Assembly: GCA_946478305.1 (NCBI GenBank)
Contig: CAMLBO010000025.1
Span: forward strand, 1 to 52,497
Source: an uncultured Enterobacterales bacterium
GTDB taxonomy: Bacteria; Pseudomonadota; Gammaproteobacteria; Enterobacterales; Enterobacteriaceae
Direction of reading: 5' to 3'
DNA length: 52,497 nt
Shown: in pieces, positions 45,059 through 52,371 of the stretch
Numbering within the stretch: position 1 is the stretch's first letter
Layout of the letters: each line of letters starts with the position of its first letter
Translations under genes and position numbers: made by a program
Notes under the pieces: generated by a model
Database searches by the model: none
Told to the model about the DNA's origin: nothing
What the model saw: only the letters and a program-made list of their open reading frames with translations

Positions 45059-45378
45059 GAAGGACTCCTTGTTATGAACTCATTTTGAACCTGCCTTAAG
45101 CTTAGACGATGAAAGGAGACATCTGTCCCAGAGTCACCTTTCGCAACACTCCAGTTTGGGTGTTTTCTGACCCATTCGCTCGGGCCCAGGCGGGCACTGG
45201 CCTGTAGCGCTGGGTTCAGATAAATCGGCTTTACTTAACTTTTCACCCTCAGACTTGCAACGTGATGTTCACCGGTTGTTTTCACAAATCGTCAGGTAAT
45301 CGGGGAACAGTGATTGATTAAAGCCACGCTCACTTTTATGCTGGATTTCCTTTCCAAATCGCCCGAATAGAGAAACGT
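45059..45378. other. Intergenic region, aldehyde dehydrogenase to cupin
   Basis: 320 bases between divergent genes. It must hold both promoters. I see no convincing -35/-10 pair, operator or small gene in it. Confidence 0.4.
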
Positions 45379-45708
45379 ATGAAGCTTAGCGATATCCCTT
45401 TTGGCACCACCGACTGGAGCCTGGTTCCCCCAACCGAGCACGCAGGTGAAACTGGCGTCGCCCTGTGGCGTACTCAGCATTTTGGCGATATCCGTGTGCG
45501 CATTGTTGAATATTCGGCTGGCTACGTGGCCGATCACTGGTGCAGCAAAGGGCACGTACTGTTTTGTCTGGAAGGTGAGTTACAAACCCGGCTGGACGAT
45601 GGGCGGACTTTCACCCTGACGCCGGGTATGAGTTATCAGGTGGCCGATGGTGCCGAAGCGCATCAGTCTTCCACGGTTAAAGGCGCGAAACTTTTTGTTG
45701 TGGACTGA
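45379..45708 (+). CDS. Small DHCW-type cupin protein
   Basis: Cytoplasmic beta-barrel protein of 109 residues ([21 protein letters not shown]). The centre reads [27 protein letters not shown], giving the DHxC/W-like pattern and the His/Glu set expected of a cupin metal site, followed by [19 protein letters not shown] as the second cupin motif. Such proteins are annotated as DHCW-motif cupins with no known function. It lies 65 bases before ddlA on the same strand and may be co-transcribed. Confidence 0.78.
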   Translation: MKLSDIPFGTTDWSLVPPTEHAGETGVALWRTQHFGDIRVRIVEYSAGYVADHWCSKGHVLFCLEGELQTRLDDGRTFTLTPGMSYQVADGAEAHQSSTVKGAKLFVVD

Positions 45709-45773
45709 ATTTCCGTGTTGAACAGGAAAGGCGTTTTACAACGGTACCGGTTATTGATTTCAAGGAGTCGTGG

Positions 45774-46871
45774 GTGAGTAAATTACGCGTAGGCATCATT
45801 TTTGGCGGTAAGTCGGCAGAGCATGAAGTTTCACTGCAGTCGGCCAAGAACATCGTCGATGCCATTGATAAAAATCGCTTTGATGTAACGCTGCTGGGCA
45901 TTGATAAACAGGGCGAGTGGCATATCAATGATGCCAGCAACTATTTAATCAACGCGGAAAATCCGGCGTTGATTGCCCTTAACCGTTCAAATAATCAGGT
46001 GGCGTTGATCCCCGGCCAGACGGAAAATCAGCTGATTGAAACCGGCAGCGCCAGGGCGCTTTCCCAGCTCGACGTCATATTCCCTATTGTTCACGGCACG
46101 CTGGGTGAAGATGGTTCCCTGCAAGGTTTGCTGCGCATGGCGAATATGCCGTTTGTTGGGTCAGGCGTTTTGGGTTCTGCGGTCAGCATGGATAAAGACG
46201 TAACCAAACGTCTGCTGCGCGACGCGGGGCTGAATATTGCGCCTTTCGTCAGCGTGACGCGCACGAACCGTCATCTGCATACCTTTGAGAAAGTGTCACA
46301 GACGCTTGGTTTGCCACTGTTTATCAAACCGGCCAATCAGGGCTCTTCCGTTGGTGTGAGTAAAGTCACTCATGAAGCTGGTTTCATCAAAGCGCTCAAT
46401 TTGGCGTTTGATTTCGACCACAAAGTGCTGGTGGAGTCTGCCATTGTGGGGCGTGAAATTGAGTGTGCGGTGTTGGGCAATAGCCACCCGCAGGCCAGCG
46501 TTTGTGGTGAAGTCATCTTGCAGGATGAGTTTTACTCCTACGACACTAAATACATCAACGAGCAGGGCGCTTCAGTTGCGGTCCCGGCTGATTTACCGCC
46601 GGAGATACATGATCGCATTCGCGCTATTGCTTTGCAGGCATTTGAGGTGCTGGAGTGTCGGGGGATGGCGCGCGTAGATGTGTTCCTGACGGCGCAGGGT
46701 GAGGTGGTGATCAATGAAATCAACACATTGCCTGGATTCACCAATATCAGCATGTATCCGAAACTGTGGGCCGCCAGCGGTTTGGGTTACAGTGAACTGA
46801 TCACCAAACTCCTTGAACTTGCGCTGGAACAGCATCAGCAAGACAGCCATCTGAAAAGCTCAGCTCACTGA
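45774..46871 (+). CDS. ddlA: D-alanine--D-alanine ligase A
   Basis: ATP-grasp enzyme joining two D-alanines for peptidoglycan. It has 365 residues, starting at GTG 45774 ([31 protein letters not shown]) with AAGGAG about seven bases upstream. Motifs include [49 protein letters not shown], and the metal/ATP site [33 protein letters not shown]. All follow E. coli DdlA. The serum-peptide-like tail ([14 protein letters not shown]) is family-variable. Confidence 0.95.
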   Translation: MSKLRVGIIFGGKSAEHEVSLQSAKNIVDAIDKNRFDVTLLGIDKQGEWHINDASNYLINAENPALIALNRSNNQVALIPGQTENQLIETGSARALSQLDVIFPIVHGTLGEDGSLQGLLRMANMPFVGSGVLGSAVSMDKDVTKRLLRDAGLNIAPFVSVTRTNRHLHTFEKVSQTLGLPLFIKPANQGSSVGVSKVTHEAGFIKALNLAFDFDHKVLVESAIVGREIECAVLGNSHPQASVCGEVILQDEFYSYDTKYINEQGASVAVPADLPPEIHDRIRAIALQAFEVLECRGMARVDVFLTAQGEVVINEINTLPGFTNISMYPKLWAASGLGYSELITKLLELALEQHQQDSHLKSSAH

Positions 46872-46891
46872 TATTTTGTGAAAGTGGCGCC

Positions 46892-46922
46892 AAAAGGTAG
46901 GGAGAAATCCCTGCCTTTTTAT
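46892..46922 (+). terminator. ddlA terminator
   Basis: AAAAGGTAGGGA pairs with TCCCTGCCTTTTT around GAAA, with one T/G mismatch pair in the stem. Confidence 0.8.
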
Positions 46923-46937
46923 TTAAATTGCAGACAC

Positions 46938-46963
46938 GAAAAAGGCGGCAAACGCCGCCTCTT
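46938..46963 (-). terminator. Terminator of the bhsA cluster
   Basis: On the minus strand GGCGGC and GCCGCC surround GTTT and are followed by five T, 25-50 bases past the stop of the first bhsA-like gene. Confidence 0.82.
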
Positions 46964-46989
46964 CTGCATACTGCTGTAAATCCCTGAAC

Positions 46990-47247
46990 TTATTTGTACA
47001 GTTCAGCAGTACCGTACAAACGGTTGTCGCCGGAAGCAGAGATGATGCGGTATGAACTCGCACCGTTTGCTTCAGCTTTCGCCGCCAGTTTATTTTCCAG
47101 GCTGGTCAGGTTAGAACCGGCTTGTGCACTGATCACGCCAATAGGCTGTGAGTTAGCAGGCGCGGATTGAACCTGGGTGGCTGCCAGTGTGGTAAATGAA
47201 GCGGTAGCCAGTGCGATTGCAGCGATGGTCATTGTCAGGTTTTTCAT
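46990..47247 (-). CDS. BhsA/YdgH-family (DUF1471) periplasmic protein, copy 1
   Basis: Small exported stress protein of 85 residues. Signal peptide 1-22 or 23 (MKNLTMTIAAIALATASFTT, cleaved after LAA). The mature domain has IGVISAQAGSNLTSLENKLAAKAEANGASSYRIISASGDNRLYGTAELYK, the BhsA fold (only parts quoted in family alignments: VISA, GASSYRI, GTAELYK). E. coli BhsA alters copper permeability, biofilm and stress tolerance. It differs from copy 2 at eight residues. It has a possible promoter (TTTACA 47319-47324, GATAAC 47296-47301 on the minus strand, 17 bp) without the shared operator, or is read through from copy 2. RBS AGGAC. Confidence 0.9.
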   Translation of the reverse strand: MKNLTMTIAAIALATASFTTLAATQVQSAPANSQPIGVISAQAGSNLTSLENKLAAKAEANGASSYRIISASGDNRLYGTAELYK

Positions 47248-47363
47248 GATTTAAGTCCTATTGTCGTATGATTCAACTTCACATAACGGGGTGCTGTTAT
47301 CAGCGCTCGATTTTGCAATGTAAAGCCTCTGTTCAATTCTTCTGTCCGATACCCTTTACATTC

Positions 47364-47379
47364 AACCCGCAAGCGGGTT
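47364..47379 (-). repeat. Hairpin between bhsA copies 2 and 1
   Basis: AACCCGC and GCGGGTT around AA, eight bases past the copy 2 stop on the minus strand. There is no T-run. It may be a weak terminator or mRNA end. Confidence 0.4.
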
Positions 47380-47386
47380 AGCGCTG

Positions 47387-47644
47387 TTATTTATACAGCT
47401 CGGCAGTACCGTACATGCGGTTGTCACCGGAGGCGGAGATGATGCGATATGAACTTGCACCATTAGCTTCAGCTTTAGCCGCCAGTTTATTTTCCAAGCT
47501 GGTCAGATTGGAACCTGCCTGTGCACTGATCACGCCAATGCTTTGAGAGTCAGTAGGTGCAGACTGCACCTGAGTGGCTGCAAGGGTGCTAAAAGAAGCC
47601 GTTGCAAGTGCGATTGCTGCAAAAGTCATAGCGATGTTTTTCAT
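47387..47644 (-). CDS. BhsA/YdgH-family (DUF1471) periplasmic protein, copy 2
   Basis: 85 residues, 77 identical to copy 1, so the two come from a recent duplication. The signal peptide MKNIAMTFAAIALATASFST is followed by the same mature domain, ending DNRMYGTAELYK; changes cluster in the signal and in the first mature residues (PTDSQS versus PANSQP). AAAGG lies before the ATG. It has its own promoter with the proposed ComR operator (47714-47760), about 70 bases upstream of the start. Confidence 0.92.
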   Translation of the reverse strand: MKNIAMTFAAIALATASFSTLAATQVQSAPTDSQSIGVISAQAGSNLTSLENKLAAKAEANGASSYRIISASGDNRMYGTAELYK

Positions 47645-47713
47645 GATAAATACCTTTTTCTGTTCTTAATTATTCAGCACATCAGTGGGTGATGAATTGG
47701 TCATACGTTTTAT

Positions 47714-47790
47714 TTAACGTTCGATAATTAAATCTTAGACCTGGATCACATTCTGTGCAAACTATTTATTTATTAAACGTTAACTAATTG
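47714..47790 (-). promoter_or_regulatory. Promoter and proposed ComR operator of bhsA copy 2
   Basis: Reading the minus strand: -35 TTGCAC (47760-47755), 17-bp spacer, -10 TAAGAT (47737-47732), four bases, then the operator whose plus strand is TTAACGTTCGATAA (47714-47727). A second conserved block, AAACGTTAACTAATTG (about 47775-47790), begins 18 bases upstream of the -35. Confidence 0.75.
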
Positions 47791-47818
47791 TGCGGTACCG
47801 GATTTAACGTGCCCGCTG

Positions 47819-48076
47819 TTATTTGTACAGCTCAGCGGTACCGTGCAGGTAGTTATCACCAGAAGCGCCAATAATGCGGTATGAACTTGCTCCTGCTTCG
47901 TTAGCTTTAGCATTCAGCTCACGCTGCAGACTGGAAAGGTCATTGCTCGAGTTGGCACTGATAACCCCTATTTTCTGTTGGTTCGCTGGCGCTGAATCCA
48001 CCAAGGTGGCGGCCATTGAAGAGAAGGAAACGGTAGCCAGTGCAAGTGCAGCGATTGTCATTTTTACGTTTTTCAT
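47819..48076 (-). CDS. bhsA: BhsA/YdgH-family (DUF1471) periplasmic protein, copy 3
   Basis: 85 residues, more distant from copies 1 and 2 and nearest of the three in feel to E. coli BhsA (MKNVKMTIAALALATVSFSS; E. coli MKNVKTLIAAAILSSMSFAS). Mature parts: SAPANQQKIGVISANSS, LNAKANEAGASSYRIIG and NYLHGTAELYK. AGGAA lies before the ATG. Its own promoter carries the shared operator at 48138-48184. I give the symbol to this copy only, with moderate confidence. Confidence 0.88.
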   Translation of the reverse strand: MKNVKMTIAALALATVSFSSMAATLVDSAPANQQKIGVISANSSNDLSSLQRELNAKANEAGASSYRIIGASGDNYLHGTAELYK

Positions 48077-48137
48077 GATGTCAGTTCCTGTTCGTTAATC
48101 TGGATAAATCAGTTTGGGATTCGGTCAACGTTATTAA

Positions 48138-48214
48138 TTAACGTTCGATAAGTTAATGTTAGCGACTGATCGATTCCTGTGCAAGATGTTTTTTTAATAA
48201 CCGTTAACTAATTG
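48138..48214 (-). promoter_or_regulatory. Promoter and proposed ComR operator of bhsA copy 3
   Basis: Minus strand: -35 TTGCAC (48184-48179), 17-bp spacer, -10 TAACAT (48161-48156), four bases, operator TTAACGTTCGATAA on the plus strand (48138-48151). The upstream block AACCGTTAACTAATTG (48199-48214) again starts 18 bases beyond the -35, counted to CGTTAAC. Confidence 0.75.
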
Positions 48215-48286
48215 TGCTGTGAGCATGATCACGTTTATTTCCTTTTTTGTGATCTTTTTGTTAAATGTAGTCACAATAAAAATTAA

Positions 48287-48333
48287 TTAACGTTCGATAA
48301 ACAAATGATAGTGCGATTTTATGACGCTATCAA
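48287..48333 (-). promoter_or_regulatory. Orphan promoter with the proposed ComR operator
   Basis: Minus strand: -35 TTGATA (48333-48328), 17-bp spacer, -10 TATCAT (48310-48305), four bases, operator TTAACGTTCGATAA on the plus strand (48287-48300). No recognisable gene follows before the copy 3 promoter. A 12-codon frame (GTG 48232 to TAA 48194) with AAAAGGA upstream is present but overlaps the conserved block of the next promoter. The 428-base gap 48077-48504 otherwise holds only the copy 3 promoter and the hairpin at 48444. Confidence 0.65.
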
Positions 48334-48443
48334 GAATTATTTAATGAGTGATAATTTAATGATTGGCCTGAGCTGCTAAGGATGGTAAAAGCGAGGGGGT
48401 TGAGAACCTGAAGTCAGTGGCACATAAGGGAGTGCAATGAAGT

Positions 48444-48465
48444 AAGGCGACATTACTGTCGCCTT
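48444..48465 (-). terminator. Hairpin after the Pro-rich small protein gene
   Basis: AAGGCGACA (48444-48452) and TGTCGCCTT (48457-48465), loop TTAC, a perfect 9-bp stem 40 bases past the stop. The T-run on the minus strand is short. Confidence 0.6.
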
Positions 48466-48504
48466 GTCCTTTACTGTGGGTTGGCAGGATGCAGATCAAT
48501 CACC

Positions 48505-48759
48505 TTAGTAGTAAACCGGTGGATGATTGGCAGAACCCGCTGGAGCAGGAGGCATTGTTGGAGAAGTAGGAATGCGTTGCTGTGAAGATTTACCGTTTAT
48601 AAAACGGCCCGGATGACAAAAGTTGCTGTCTCCGGTCACATTGACCATAGCGACTTCCTGACTCTGAGTTGGCATCATGATAACCTGCTGTGCGACGGCA
48701 TTGGCAACCGGGACAGCGGTTAACGCCACAACTGCAAGAAGGATTTTTAGATTACGCAT
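48505..48759 (-). CDS. Small exported protein with Pro-rich tail, ComR-type promoter
   Basis: 84 residues. Signal peptide about 1-23 (MRNLKILLAVVALTAVPVAN AVA). The first mature stretch, PTQSQEVAMVNVTGDSNF, resembles the start of a BhsA domain, but the rest does not: CHPGRFINGKSSQQRIPT and a Pro-rich end PAPAGSANHPPVYY replace the conserved GASSYRI/GTAELYK part. I tested other frames and saw no hidden BhsA tail. The single Cys-His pair could bind metal; this is speculation. AGGA lies nine bases before the ATG. The promoter has the same operator as the bhsA genes. Confidence 0.75.
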   Translation of the reverse strand: MRNLKILLAVVALTAVPVANAVAQQVIMMPTQSQEVAMVNVTGDSNFCHPGRFINGKSSQQRIPTSPTMPPAPAGSANHPPVYY

Positions 48760-48822
48760 GATGTTATGTCCTGGGATTTTTCGCTAATAACAGCGTGTGA
48801 CTTGCTGGTGGGAGTGATTTAC

Positions 48823-48899
48823 TTATCGCTCGATAATTAAATGATAATCTCTGCTGGACTTGTGCGCAACTATTTTTAATAATGATCGTTAAATTATTT
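48823..48899 (-). promoter_or_regulatory. Promoter and proposed ComR operator of the Pro-rich protein gene
   Basis: Minus strand: -35 TTGCGC (48869-48864), 17-bp spacer, -10 TATCAT (48846-48841), four bases, operator TTATCGCTCGATAA (48823-48836), here a perfect palindrome TTATCG/CGATAA. The upstream block ATCGTTAAATTATT (from 48885) keeps the 18-base offset and lies close to the comR start, so it may also give comR autoregulation. Confidence 0.75.
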
Positions 48900-48937
48900 A
48901 AGCAACCAGAACCACTAGGGTGATGGAAGGAGGGTGT

Positions 48938-49597
48938 ATGAGCACTGAACAGACGGCTTTGGTCCGGAAAAGTCGCGGTCGCCCAAAACAGTTCGATCGT
49001 GGAACTGCTCTGAGCAAGGCCCTGAATTTATTCTGGCGTCATGGCTACGAGGCCACTTCATTAGCGGATTTGGTCGAAGCAACCGGTGCGAAAGCTCCTA
49101 CCTTATATGCCGAATTTGGTAATAAAGAAGGGTTATTCCGTGCAGCCGTTGAACATTATCTGGCAACCTTTTACGAAAAGAGTTTCTGTCTGCTGAGCAG
49201 AACAGATTTGTCCGTCGAGCAGGCTATCGAGCAATATCTGCGCACTACCGCAGAGCTATTTACCGACTGTGATACCCCAAGCGGTTGCTTCATGGTAAGC
49301 GCTTCTTCGGGCATGTCTTCTTCCTCGCAGGACATTGCAGAAATGTTGCGCGGTCGTCATCTTTCGCAGGAACGCACGCTGCTGGAGTATTTCGAGGCTA
49401 AAAAACTCAGCAATGAAGTTCCAAAGAGCACGGACAGCGCGCTGTTGGCGAAGTATCTGGCCTGCACCATTCAGGGGATGTCCGTTCAGGCACGTGATGG
49501 TGCCAGCACTGAGCAGCTTCACCGGCTGATCGATGTCGTCATGACCCTGTGGCCAGAACTGAACAAGGCCACTGCCGCGAAACCGCTCGCGCATTAG
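48938..49597 (+). CDS. comR: TetR-family copper-responsive repressor ComR
   Basis: Repressor of bhsA (comC) in E. coli, relieved by copper. The product is 219 residues from ATG 48938 (MSTEQTALVRKSRGRPKQFDRGTALSKAL). The helix-turn-helix is LFWRHGYEATSLADLVEATGAKAPTLYAEFGNKEGLFRAAVEHYL, only conservatively changed from E. coli ComR; the C-terminal half keeps DTPSGCFM, SRH/GRHLSQERTL, CTIQGMSVQARDGAS and LWPEL. AGGAGG is upstream; an ATG at 48923 in frame is possible. It is divergent from four ComR-type promoters, the arrangement expected of the local regulator. Confidence 0.92.
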   Translation: MSTEQTALVRKSRGRPKQFDRGTALSKALNLFWRHGYEATSLADLVEATGAKAPTLYAEFGNKEGLFRAAVEHYLATFYEKSFCLLSRTDLSVEQAIEQYLRTTAELFTDCDTPSGCFMVSASSGMSSSSQDIAEMLRGRHLSQERTLLEYFEAKKLSNEVPKSTDSALLAKYLACTIQGMSVQARDGASTEQLHRLIDVVMTLWPELNKATAAKPLAH

Positions 49598-49643
49598 ATT
49601 TTCACGACGCCTGTTTCTGACGTCAATGAAGACGTAAAACAAG

Positions 49644-49680
49644 ACGCCAGGTGCTGACCATCAGCACCTGGCGTTTTTTT
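49644..49680 (+). terminator. comR terminator
   Basis: A perfect 14-bp stem, ACGCCAGGTGCTGA / TCAGCACCTGGCGT, three-base loop CCA, and a seven-T tract. Confidence 0.93.
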
Positions 49681-49830
49681 GCTTGGTATTTTCACATCGC
49701 TGAATAAACGGCTTTTGCTGGGATTTTTGGGACTTTTAGACGTTATATTCGCGTGATAACCGTTCTACACTGACTGAAAAGCGACTCAGACGCTTCATAT
49801 TTCTATTGAGGCCCAACCCGCAGAGGTTTT

Positions 49831-50940
49831 ATGCGCCAGTCAGACATTCTCGTTGAAGTCAGTAACGATAAACAGACCCTGACCGCGCTGGTCGAGCAGG
49901 ATGACCGCGTGGCTTATTTCTATATTTATGCCCGCGAAGATTTACGCGATCGTTTCCCCCGCATGCGTGCCTGCTGGATCCGCAATCTTTCGCCGGCGCC
50001 TTTGCAAGACGATCAGCATGCTATGAATAACGGCCAGGCACCGATGCTGGCTGCGCAATACTGCCGCAGCCTTGAGGCCGAAGCGCCGCTGGATCCTGCG
50101 CAAATCCAAATCTTGTGGAATGAAAGCGATGACGGTGCCGCGCTCTGGTATCAGGGGCTGCTGCTGGCGGTGATCCCCGGCTGGAGCCTGTATATCGACC
50201 ACGCTGTCTGCTACTCAGCCGGTTGCATCAAACAGAATCCTCTGACGTTCCCGCTGGGGTCAGCCTCCACCAATACTCAGTACGAACTGGCCGATAAGAC
50301 CCGTCAGTTCTGGCGTGACTGGCAGCAGGATGAACAAAATCCCTGGCCGAAAATCCAGCGTAAATTTCTTGAGCGTTACGAAGGGCGTTTTGGCCCGTCG
50401 GTGAAATATTACGGCATCGATCAGGGCAACTGGCCGCCGATGGCGATTTCCCAGCATGAAGATGAGGAGAATTATTACTTCTTTACGCTGGGCATGAGCA
50501 TTCGTCCGATGCCACAAATTGACATTATTTTCAATGATGAAGCCCGTGAACATCGCCGTATTGAACTGGCCTTCGCCGTTGGCAAAGAGTATGTGAACGA
50601 AGAGAATGCGGTGCAGATGGCCAGCGCACTTTCCGGTTATGCGCAATTGCCGTGGACAACGCTGAGTTGGTTGGGGGAAGGGCATACGCTGATTTCCCCG
50701 ATGGCGCCTCTCGGCTATGAAGGCCACGTGGTCTCCTCTGCGCTCTGTTCTCCATCAAATAAGGTGTCGCTGCCTGACAACTATGGGGATCCGGTCAACC
50801 TGTTCTGGATAAGTCCGATTTTCACAGCCGAACGTGAACTTGCCATTTCGCGCCCAAATGGTGGTTTTGATTTGGTTGCCGCGATGATTGAGCAGGGAGC
50901 TCGCCATGTGTTTGCCCCGCGAGCGCCGGTAATTGGGTGA
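49831..50940 (+). CDS. Suppressor-of-fused (SUFU) domain protein
   Basis: Cytoplasmic protein of 369 residues. The N-terminal half (residues 1-180) is a conserved but unnamed region rich in Trp and Asp (WIRNLSPAPL, LWYQGLLLAVIPGWSLYIDHAVCYSAG). The C-terminal half has the SUFU-type pattern GWPPMAISQ-like NWPPMAISQHEDEENYYFFTLGMSIRPMPQ, the helical RRIELAFAVGKEY, and GEGHTLISPMAPLG through LFWISPIFTAERELAI. In animals SUFU controls Hedgehog signalling; bacterial members occur in toxin-immunity settings, but no toxin gene is adjacent here. AGAGG lies before the ATG. Confidence 0.82.
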   Translation: MRQSDILVEVSNDKQTLTALVEQDDRVAYFYIYAREDLRDRFPRMRACWIRNLSPAPLQDDQHAMNNGQAPMLAAQYCRSLEAEAPLDPAQIQILWNESDDGAALWYQGLLLAVIPGWSLYIDHAVCYSAGCIKQNPLTFPLGSASTNTQYELADKTRQFWRDWQQDEQNPWPKIQRKFLERYEGRFGPSVKYYGIDQGNWPPMAISQHEDEENYYFFTLGMSIRPMPQIDIIFNDEAREHRRIELAFAVGKEYVNEENAVQMASALSGYAQLPWTTLSWLGEGHTLISPMAPLGYEGHVVSSALCSPSNKVSLPDNYGDPVNLFWISPIFTAERELAISRPNGGFDLVAAMIEQGARHVFAPRAPVIG

Positions 50941-51111
50941 CTGGAATTTTTTATAATGCATTGTTTTATATTTTATTTTTTCAATCCTGTTGTGCTGTCG
51001 GTGCTACTACTCAGATCGAATGCATCAATACAGGTTGTAGGTGAAGATGTTTTTACCGCCGGAGAATGACGCTGGCGGGAAACACTCCCACTTACATGAA
51101 AGGATAAAAAC

Positions 51112-52032
51112 ATGACGACCCTGTATACCCCTTATATTGATGTGTCCCTGAATGCGCTGTGGAGTGACTGGCAGAATTATCCTAACGGTCGCCCAAACCC
51201 AATTTATTCACAACAAGCCAACGCCTATGGCGTGGACGGTCTGGTACTCGGTTTCCTGACGTTGTCTCCGTCTAATCAGGCTTGCTGGGCTGCCTCAGAC
51301 GCGATGCCGCTGGCATGGGCGCTGCCGCTGGCGAATGACCTGAACGCCGCAAACCGTCAGGTCATTGTCTCCTTCGGTGGTGCGTCTAACGCAGATATTT
51401 CAACTAAATTTACCGTTGACCAACTGGTGCAGACTTACACCACCGTGGTGCAGAGCTTTAAAGCCAAAGCGTTGGATTTTGACCTGGAAAATGGCCAGTA
51501 CAACAAAACCAATATTTGCGCCGCGCTGGCCATTTTCCAAAAGAGTAACCCGACTATCCGGATCAGCTTTACCTTGCCGACCATGCCTGCGGGTTTGGTG
51601 GCTGAAGGGCTGAGTATTGTGCAGACCGCAAAAAATGCGGGTTTGAACTTCAGCGTTAATGGTATGGCGATGGACTATAACGACGGAGTGTCCAGTCAAG
51701 ACATGGGGAAAGCGGCGACCAGCGCGGCGAAAAGTATCAAATCCCAGCTGGCTACCTTCTATCCGGGGCTTACCGACGCACAGCTCTATGCCAAAGTGGC
51801 GATCACCCCGATGATTGGCCTCAACGATGACATCACTGAAATGTTCAAATTGCCTGATGCCACGACGGTTTCGGCATTTGCCAAACAGAACGGTATGGCG
51901 TTTATCGGCAGCTGGTCGTTTAACCGTGATAATCCGTCAAGCTATACCTACGTTGATCTGCAAACCAGCAGCAACCCGGCGCAGAAGGCCTCCGGCGATT
52001 ATGCCAAGACGTTTATCGCCGGATTGCGATGA
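51112..52032 (+). CDS. GH18-type glycosidase (chitinase-like), no signal peptide
   Basis: Glycoside hydrolase fold of 306 residues. The GH18 active-site strand is seen as ALDFDLEN, with Asp122, Asp124 and catalytic Glu126. Other TIM-barrel strands: GLVLGFLTLSP, RQVIVSFGGASNADIS (the SxGG motif), IRISFTLPTMPAGL, FSVNGMAMDYNDG and IGSWSFNRDNPSSYTYV. There is no signal peptide (MTTLYTPYIDVSLNA), so export would need another route, or it works on internal GlcNAc-containing material. It is compact, without a chitin-binding domain. AAGGA stands eight bases before the ATG. Confidence 0.88.
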   Translation: MTTLYTPYIDVSLNALWSDWQNYPNGRPNPIYSQQANAYGVDGLVLGFLTLSPSNQACWAASDAMPLAWALPLANDLNAANRQVIVSFGGASNADISTKFTVDQLVQTYTTVVQSFKAKALDFDLENGQYNKTNICAALAIFQKSNPTIRISFTLPTMPAGLVAEGLSIVQTAKNAGLNFSVNGMAMDYNDGVSSQDMGKAATSAAKSIKSQLATFYPGLTDAQLYAKVAITPMIGLNDDITEMFKLPDATTVSAFAKQNGMAFIGSWSFNRDNPSSYTYVDLQTSSNPAQKASGDYAKTFIAGLR

Positions 52033-52036
52033 AATC

Positions 52037-52052
52037 TTGGGCTGAAGCCCAA
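52037..52052 (+). terminator. Hairpin after the GH18 gene
   Basis: TTGGGCT (52037-52043) and AGCCCAA (52046-52052), GA between. No strong T-run, but it is placed right after the stop. Confidence 0.45.
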
Positions 52053-52073
52053 AACCGCTTTTAAATTCAACTT

Positions 52074-52156
52074 CAACTCAAGGTCAAAACCTTGAGTTGT
52101 CACCCAAACTGGCCAAGAAGGCGCGTAGGCGCGCGCCCTCTTGACTCCCGCGCCTT
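52074..52156. repeat. Two inverted repeats in the contig-end region
   Basis: CAACTCAAGG / CCTTGAGTTG (52074-52083, 52090-52099) is a perfect 10-bp stem. AAGGCGCG / CGCGCCTT (52118-52125, 52149-52156) is a perfect 8-bp stem. No coding pattern surrounds them. Confidence 0.6.
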
Positions 52157-52251
52157 TTAAAAACAGCAGCTGCGCTGGTCACAATGGTCGTGTTTCAGGC
52201 ACTTCAGTTATAGCCGCAAAATGTCGCCGCTTAGGCGGTGCCTTCGCTGCG

Positions 52252-52275
52252 GGTTCGAGCCTCAGGTCTCGAACC
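52252..52275. repeat. Inverted repeat GGTTCGAG / CTCGAACC
   Basis: Perfect 8-bp stem (52252-52259 and 52268-52275). The GGTTCGA string recalls a tRNA T-arm, but no acceptor, D or anticodon arm is present. Confidence 0.5.
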
Positions 52276-52288
52276 ACTTGCTCAGCGT

Positions 52289-52371
52289 CATTTTTGAATG
52301 CGGCCTAGGCGTTTTTCAAAACCAACACCTCAGCATTTTTGAATGCAGCCTCGACATTTAAGGTCAACACC
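52289..52371. repeat. Two imperfect direct repeats of about 40 bases
   Basis: Copies at 52289-52329 and 52334-52371. Both open CATTTTTGAATGC(G/A)GCCT and close CAACACC. The interior differs by a few bases and a short deletion. With the inverted repeats upstream they fill the 465-base gene-free end of the contig, suggesting a dispersed repeat at which the assembly broke. Confidence 0.6.

Noticed and set aside
48194-48232. 12-codon gene with good RBS behind the orphan promoter
   Set aside because: Not called as a gene: its last codons are the conserved CGTTAAC block of the next promoter, so the frame is probably accidental. Kept only as part of a finding.
52252-52275. tRNA-like GGTTCGAG/CTCGAACC stem
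   Set aside because: No acceptor stem, anticodon arm or CCA context can be drawn around it.
52289-52371. CRISPR-like direct repeats
   Set aside because: Only two imperfect copies, four bases between them, no spacers and no cas genes.
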